Source: Synergistaceae bacterium
GTDB lineage: Bacteria > Synergistota > Synergistia > Synergistales > Aminobacteriaceae
Assembly: GCA_017449135.1 (NCBI GenBank)
Contig: JAFSKE010000011.1
Location: 1-64,000 of the forward strand
Length of the DNA stretch: 64,000 nucleotides
Direction: 5' to 3'
Shown: in pieces, positions 60,292 through 64,000 of the stretch
Position numbering within the stretch: the stretch's first letter is position 1
Layout: each line of letters opens with the position of its first letter
The notes under the pieces: generated by a model
What the model saw: only the letters and a program-made list of their open reading frames with translations
Told to the model about the DNA's origin: nothing
Database searches by the model: none
Made by a program: the position numbers and the translations under genes

Positions 60292-62241
60292 TTATTCCTG
60301 TTCCTGATTTTCCTGATGTTCATTTTTTGTGTTGAAGTAGAACATCACTATTCCGAGCGGCGGCAATGTTAATGGCAGCGAGTAAGGCATTCCGTGAGAT
60401 TCAATCATTTCTGATTCCATTCCTCCGCAGTTTCCGATTCCGCCACCACCGTATTTTGTTGCGTCACTGTTCAAAATCTCTTTCCAGAATCCCATTCCTG
60501 GAACTCCGATTCTGTAACCGTATCTCGGAACCGGCGTAAAGTTTGCTGCACACAAAACATATTCTTCGTTGCTCTTGCCTTTTCTAAGCCAGACAATAAT
60601 ACTTTCTCTCCAGTCCGAACAGTCAACCCATTTGAACCCGTCAGGCGTGAAATCTAATTCGTAAAGCGGTTTGTAAGTTTTCAAGGCGTGATTCAAATCT
60701 CTTACCCAGTTCTGAATCCCTCTGAAATCATCTTTCTGAAGCAAATGCCATTCACATGCTGAATCGTGATTCCATTCAAGCCCCTGTGCAAACTCTCCGC
60801 CCATGAATAACAATTTCTTGCCCGGGTGTCCCCACATGTAACCGTAAAGCAGTCTCAAATTCGCCCTCTTCTGCCACCAGTCGCCCGACATTTTATTAAT
60901 CAGCGAGCCTTTTCCGTGTACTACTTCATCATGTGATAACGGAAGCATGAAATTCTCACTGAATGCGTACCAGATTGAGAAAGTTAATTGATTCTGATGC
61001 CAGCTCCTGTAAATTCCGTCAAGGCTCATGTATTCAAGCGTATCGTGCATCCAGCCCATATTCCATTTCATGCCGAAGCCTAAACCGCCTAAAAATACAG
61101 GTCTCGTTACCATTGGCCAGTCCGTTGATTCTTCTGCGATTGTCTGAATACTTCCGAAACGTCCGAATAATTCGCTGTTCATGTCTCGTAATAACGAAAT
61201 CGCTTCGAGGTTTTCACGTCCTCCGTAAATGTTAGGAATCCATTCGCCGTTTTTACGTGAATAATCAAGATACAGCATTGAAGCTACAGCGTCGATTCTT
61301 AAACCGTCAGCATGATATTGATCAATCCAGAATGCTGCACTCGAAATTAGATAGCTTCGTACTTCGTTCCTGCCGTAATTGAAAATGTAGCTTCCCCAGT
61401 CAGGGTGATAACCTTTTCGAGGGTCTTCGTGTTCGTAAAGTGCTGTTCCGTCGTAGCGTGCAAGTCCGAAATCGTCAGTCGGGAAATGACTCGGCACAAA
61501 ATCTAAAATTACTGCGATGTTTTTCTTGTGAAGCGAGTCAACAAGATACATAAAATCTTCGGGCGTTCCGTATCTTGCTGTCGGGGCAAAATATCCGAGT
61601 GTCTGATAACCCCATGAGCCATAAAACGGGTGTTCCATTACGGGCAAAAATTCAACGGCATTGAATCCCATATCTTCGCAATATCCCGGCAGCTCTTCGG
61701 CCATTTCACGATATGAAAGCGATAAACCGTCGTCCCAATGTCTGCGCCATGATCCTAAATGAACCTCGTAAACGCTCAAAGGTGCTGAAAGATTCATTTT
61801 TTCGCCCCTGTGAGCTAACCATTCAGAATCTCCCCATTCGTATTCAGGCCAATGTGTGATTGATGATGTTCTCGGAGGAAGTTCAAAAGCCCTGCAGAAC
61901 GGATCCATTTTTTCTTTTATTTCACCGTGAACATTTTTGATGCAGAATTTATATAATTCCCATTTCTTTAAGTCAGGAATAAAACCTTCCCAAATTCCCG
62001 AACCGTCCCAACGTACGGCGAGCGGGTGAGATTCAGTGTTCCAGCCGTTGAAATTTCCTACTACGCTGACAGCCTGTGCATTAGGTGCCCAAACTGAAAA
62101 AGCTACTCCTTCAGTGCCGTCTGAATCCGTGAATTTCTGTGCGCCCATCTTCTCATAAAGATGATAGTGAGTTCCCTGTTTGAACAGAAAAATATCATAG
62201 TCGCTTAAAGTTGATACACCGTGTCGAACATTACCGGCCAT
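60292..62241 (-). CDS. glgB: 1,4-alpha-glucan branching enzyme
   Basis: GlgB adds alpha-1,6 branches to glycogen. The 649-residue protein has an N-terminal CBM48 domain (GVAFSVWAPNAQAVSVVGNF), YEVHLGSWRR, DFVPSHFP, DGLRIDAVASMLYLDYSR (nucleophile Asp), AEESTDWP (acid) and LSHDEVVHGKGSL. The N-terminus is the short type (no extra duplicate domain). The tail is Glu/Gln-rich (NEHQENQEQE). The ATG follows AGGAGG. Confidence 0.97.
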   Translation of the reverse strand: MAGNVRHGVSTLSDYDIFLFKQGTHYHLYEKMGAQKFTDSDGTEGVAFSVWAPNAQAVSVVGNFNGWNTESHPLAVRWDGSGIWEGFIPDLKKWELYKFCIKNVHGEIKEKMDPFCRAFELPPRTSSITHWPEYEWGDSEWLAHRGEKMNLSAPLSVYEVHLGSWRRHWDDGLSLSYREMAEELPGYCEDMGFNAVEFLPVMEHPFYGSWGYQTLGYFAPTARYGTPEDFMYLVDSLHKKNIAVILDFVPSHFPTDDFGLARYDGTALYEHEDPRKGYHPDWGSYIFNYGRNEVRSYLISSAAFWIDQYHADGLRIDAVASMLYLDYSRKNGEWIPNIYGGRENLEAISLLRDMNSELFGRFGSIQTIAEESTDWPMVTRPVFLGGLGFGMKWNMGWMHDTLEYMSLDGIYRSWHQNQLTFSIWYAFSENFMLPLSHDEVVHGKGSLINKMSGDWWQKRANLRLLYGYMWGHPGKKLLFMGGEFAQGLEWNHDSACEWHLLQKDDFRGIQNWVRDLNHALKTYKPLYELDFTPDGFKWVDCSDWRESIIVWLRKGKSNEEYVLCAANFTPVPRYGYRIGVPGMGFWKEILNSDATKYGGGGIGNCGGMESEMIESHGMPYSLPLTLPPLGIVMFYFNTKNEHQENQEQE

Positions 62242-62364
62242 TAATTTTTTGCCTCCTCATTATTTTAATGTTGTGTTGGAGATAATTTTATGTTATTTCA
62301 GTCATTAATTCAATTCGCAAAATTTTTTATTAGTTAATTTATTCCTTAAAATTAATAAAAAAAC

Positions 62365-62396
62365 ACCGCCGCAATGAATTAACGACGGTATTTTTT
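62365..62396. terminator. Bidirectional terminator between glgB and surface-protein gene
   Basis: Stem ACCGCCG (62365-62371) with CGACGGT (62383-62389); an A-run precedes and a T-run follows, so it can end transcription either way. It mainly serves the minus-strand surface-protein gene, which stops at 62402. Confidence 0.82.
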
Positions 62397-62401
62397 GAAA
62401 A

Positions 62402-64000
62402 TCAGAGTGCTTTACGTTTTAAGAGTAAGGCCGATAATGCAAACACTAAACTAAACACGCTGAAACCAAGTTCACAACCGCTGCTGGAACTGCCTGTTGT
62501 TCCCGAATTATTTTGATACTCTTCGACAACTTCAGCAACATCAAATGTAATAGTTTCTTTGTTTGTCCATGTTCCCGCTTCACCAGTAGGCGAGGTCATT
62601 ACAGGAATGCTGAATTTGCCATTTGCAGGAGTTTTTCCGGCAACCGTGCTGACTGTTACATCAATTTTATTTGTCGGTGTTGTCTCGGCATTTGAAGGGC
62701 TGGTCTCGATTTCGATACTGTCGGAGTCCGCTGCTGTTGTTAAATCTGAAGCTGATAACTTAATATTATCCTTATCAATTTTCCAGCAAACGGGAGTGGA
62801 ATTTGAAAACGTAAATTTCTTTGAGATTTTACGCTGAACAATTCCATTCGCTATTAAAGGCTTTTCGTTTTTGTCTGGTAAGGAAGAGATAATTACTGTT
62901 CCTGCCTCATAGTGAATGGTTGTTTGAAGTTCATCGCAGTCCTTCCAGTCTTGAGGATACGCTATAAAACTGAAGCTGTAACTCTCGCCGGTATTAAGAA
63001 TGCCTACGTTATGCGAGATAGTCTCAATTTCATCATCATCTGAGTCAATCATTCCCAATTCAAGCGTATAGATTAAATGATTTTCACCGTGCTTGTTGGT
63101 TATGACACATTTAGCATCAAATGCTTCTGATTTTCCTGCTGCGTAAGTAATAAACTCTGCAATGCTCTTGCCGTCGATTGTAATTTCAAAATCGTTGCTG
63201 TTAAGATTCTCATCACCGCCTGCATTCAAGCCCGTAACTGATACTACAGAACATTCAAAGTAACCGTTATTGTTTCCGCCGGGAACTTTTGCACTCCAGT
63301 TTTCATGAATCTCATCGATTTTATTGTCCGGGTCAATCTCTACAATGAGTTCTTTTTGACCGGGATTAGTTTTCTCAGGAGCTGTAAAATCAAATTGAAG
63401 CATTGCTTTGTTGCTGTCTTTGCCTGCCTCCCAGCCTCCGATTGTTACGGATTTTTTTGCAATTAACGTTTTTTCGGTTTTGCCTTTGTCCCTGTAACTC
63501 AAAGCAACTTCTACGGGAACGCTTGGAGCTACAAAACTTGCATTGTAAATCGGAACGTCAATTCTGTATTTACCGTTAGCATAAAGCACTGGGCCTGTAT
63601 AACTGCCAGTATCGGGAACATAAAATCTTATTCCGCGTATTCTCGTTGCTATGTATTCGTCAGTTCTGGCCGTAACTTTATCACCCTGCACTAAATATCT
63701 GTTCGGAAGATAAAGTGCAGGATCAGCTTTCTGACGATAAATTGAATCTCTCCAAAGTCTCGCAGTACTGTTAAAATCTTTTACTGCAAAACCAAGAGTC
63801 AATATTCCTGCTTCGTCAGCGTATGCCTGCAAGTCCGTTGTAAACGTAACATTAGCATAATCACCCTGAGGATTCGGGAATGCTGCCGTCAATGTGTCGG
63901 TCGTGCTGTAACTCTTAGTGAATGTCGATGTATTACCCCTCTCGTCCGTCAAAGAGTTTGCTGTTGATTTCCCCGCAAGAACTTTCACTTGGCCGATGGT
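62402..64000 (-). CDS. Synergist-CTERM surface protein, 5' end beyond the window
   Basis: The reading frame is open to the window edge, and the GTG at 63988 is not a convincing start, so the N-terminus with signal peptide lies outside. The visible ~530 residues have CARDB-like beta-sandwich regions (YRIDVPIYNASFVAPSVPVEVALSYRDKG, NPGQKELIVEIDPDNKIDEIHENW) typical of adhesion or S-layer-type proteins. The end is Ser-rich followed by GCELGFSVFSLVFALSALLLKRKAL, the same Cys-helix-basic plan as the surface protein at 52659. It is presumably cell-surface anchored after processing of this tail. Confidence 0.82.
   Translation of the reverse strand, partial: TIGQVKVLAGKSTANSLTDERGNTSTFTKSYSTTDTLTAAFPNPQGDYANVTFTTDLQAYADEAGILTLGFAVKDFNSTARLWRDSIYRQKADPALYLPNRYLVQGDKVTARTDEYIATRIRGIRFYVPDTGSYTGPVLYANGKYRIDVPIYNASFVAPSVPVEVALSYRDKGKTEKTLIAKKSVTIGGWEAGKDSNKAMLQFDFTAPEKTNPGQKELIVEIDPDNKIDEIHENWSAKVPGGNNNGYFECSVVSVTGLNAGGDENLNSNDFEITIDGKSIAEFITYAAGKSEAFDAKCVITNKHGENHLIYTLELGMIDSDDDEIETISHNVGILNTGESYSFSFIAYPQDWKDCDELQTTIHYEAGTVIISSLPDKNEKPLIANGIVQRKISKKFTFSNSTPVCWKIDKDNIKLSASDLTTAADSDSIEIETSPSNAETTPTNKIDVTVSTVAGKTPANGKFSIPVMTSPTGEAGTWTNKETITFDVAEVVEEYQNNSGTTGSSSSGCELGFSVFSLVFALSALLLKRKAL

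Overview
The window looks like a chromosomal segment of a low-GC, Gram-negative member of the Synergistota (Synergistetes), probably an uncultured, anaerobic, host-associated lineage. Evidence: two large surface proteins end in a Cys-hydrophobic-basic tail that matches the Synergist-type CTERM sorting signal; there is an Lpt lipopolysaccharide export pair and an OmpH/Skp-like protein; TRAP transport, malic enzyme, a two-subunit Fe-S hydratase and citrate-lyase-type subunits form an organic-acid fermentation block; and a hydrogenase maturase HydE is present. All functional calls come from reading motifs by eye; no database search was run.

Layout. 1-2126: two secreted proteins. 2127-2565: the only gene-free stretch over 300 bp. 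It holds a 3' relic of an IS605-type tnpB (omegaRNA-like) and a separate structured RNA with its own promoter and terminator. 2566-5230: HicA/HicB-like pair overlapping cobS, a short cobU-like gene, a HAD phosphatase, and tRNA-Val. 5289-10798: envelope and housekeeping genes (OmpH/Skp-like, QueT, a degenerate PriA, CoaBC, RpoZ). 10855-12135: an IS1341-type element with an intact TnpB. 12314-12746: four tRNAs behind a strong promoter. 12787-13196: a frameshifted gene. 13237-24849: catabolic region (aminotransferase, LarA, malic enzyme, TRAP transporter, GntR-type regulator, citrate/citramalate-lyase subunits, fumarase/tartrate-dehydratase-type hydratase). 25079-29233: RlmD-type methyltransferase, BroN-Fic fusion, LptB, LptA, glutaredoxin. 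29345-37574, plus strand: isochorismatase-like enzyme, ArnT-like glycosyltransferase, GalE, diguanylate cyclase, KsgA, GAPDH, AI-2E permease. 37630-44682, minus strand: a tightly coupled operon of rhodanese, an unknown protein, four secreted proteins and a DUF815 ATPase. 44929-49580: MiaA, IspH, ribosomal S1, nitroreductase, ThpR. 49673-52659: a surface protein frameshifted at a G6 tract. 52751-57907: hypothetical gene, HydE, its TM1266-type partner, a small motility-type protein, a degenerate amidohydrolase, MalQ. 57966-60224: tRNA-Cys and a restriction-modification pair. 60292-64000: GlgB and a second surface protein cut by the window edge.

How the parts fit. The acid block imports a dicarboxylate and converts it through the hydratase, a lyase and malic enzyme to pyruvate and acetate; a mesaconate/citramalate route is an alternative reading. 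MalQ and GlgB point to glycogen metabolism. Most genes lie in operons with 1-10 nt overlaps or very short gaps. Intergenic spaces are sprinkled with a family of hairpin-forming CCTCTCC/GGGGAGG repeats.

Most unusual items: a possible stand-alone omegaRNA plus an adjacent structured RNA (2235-2550), the G-tract frameshift in a surface protein (49828-49833), the uncharacterised seven-gene envelope operon (37630-44682), a PriA without ATPase motifs, a probable ATT-started QueT, and a BroN-Fic fusion wedged into the Lpt operon.
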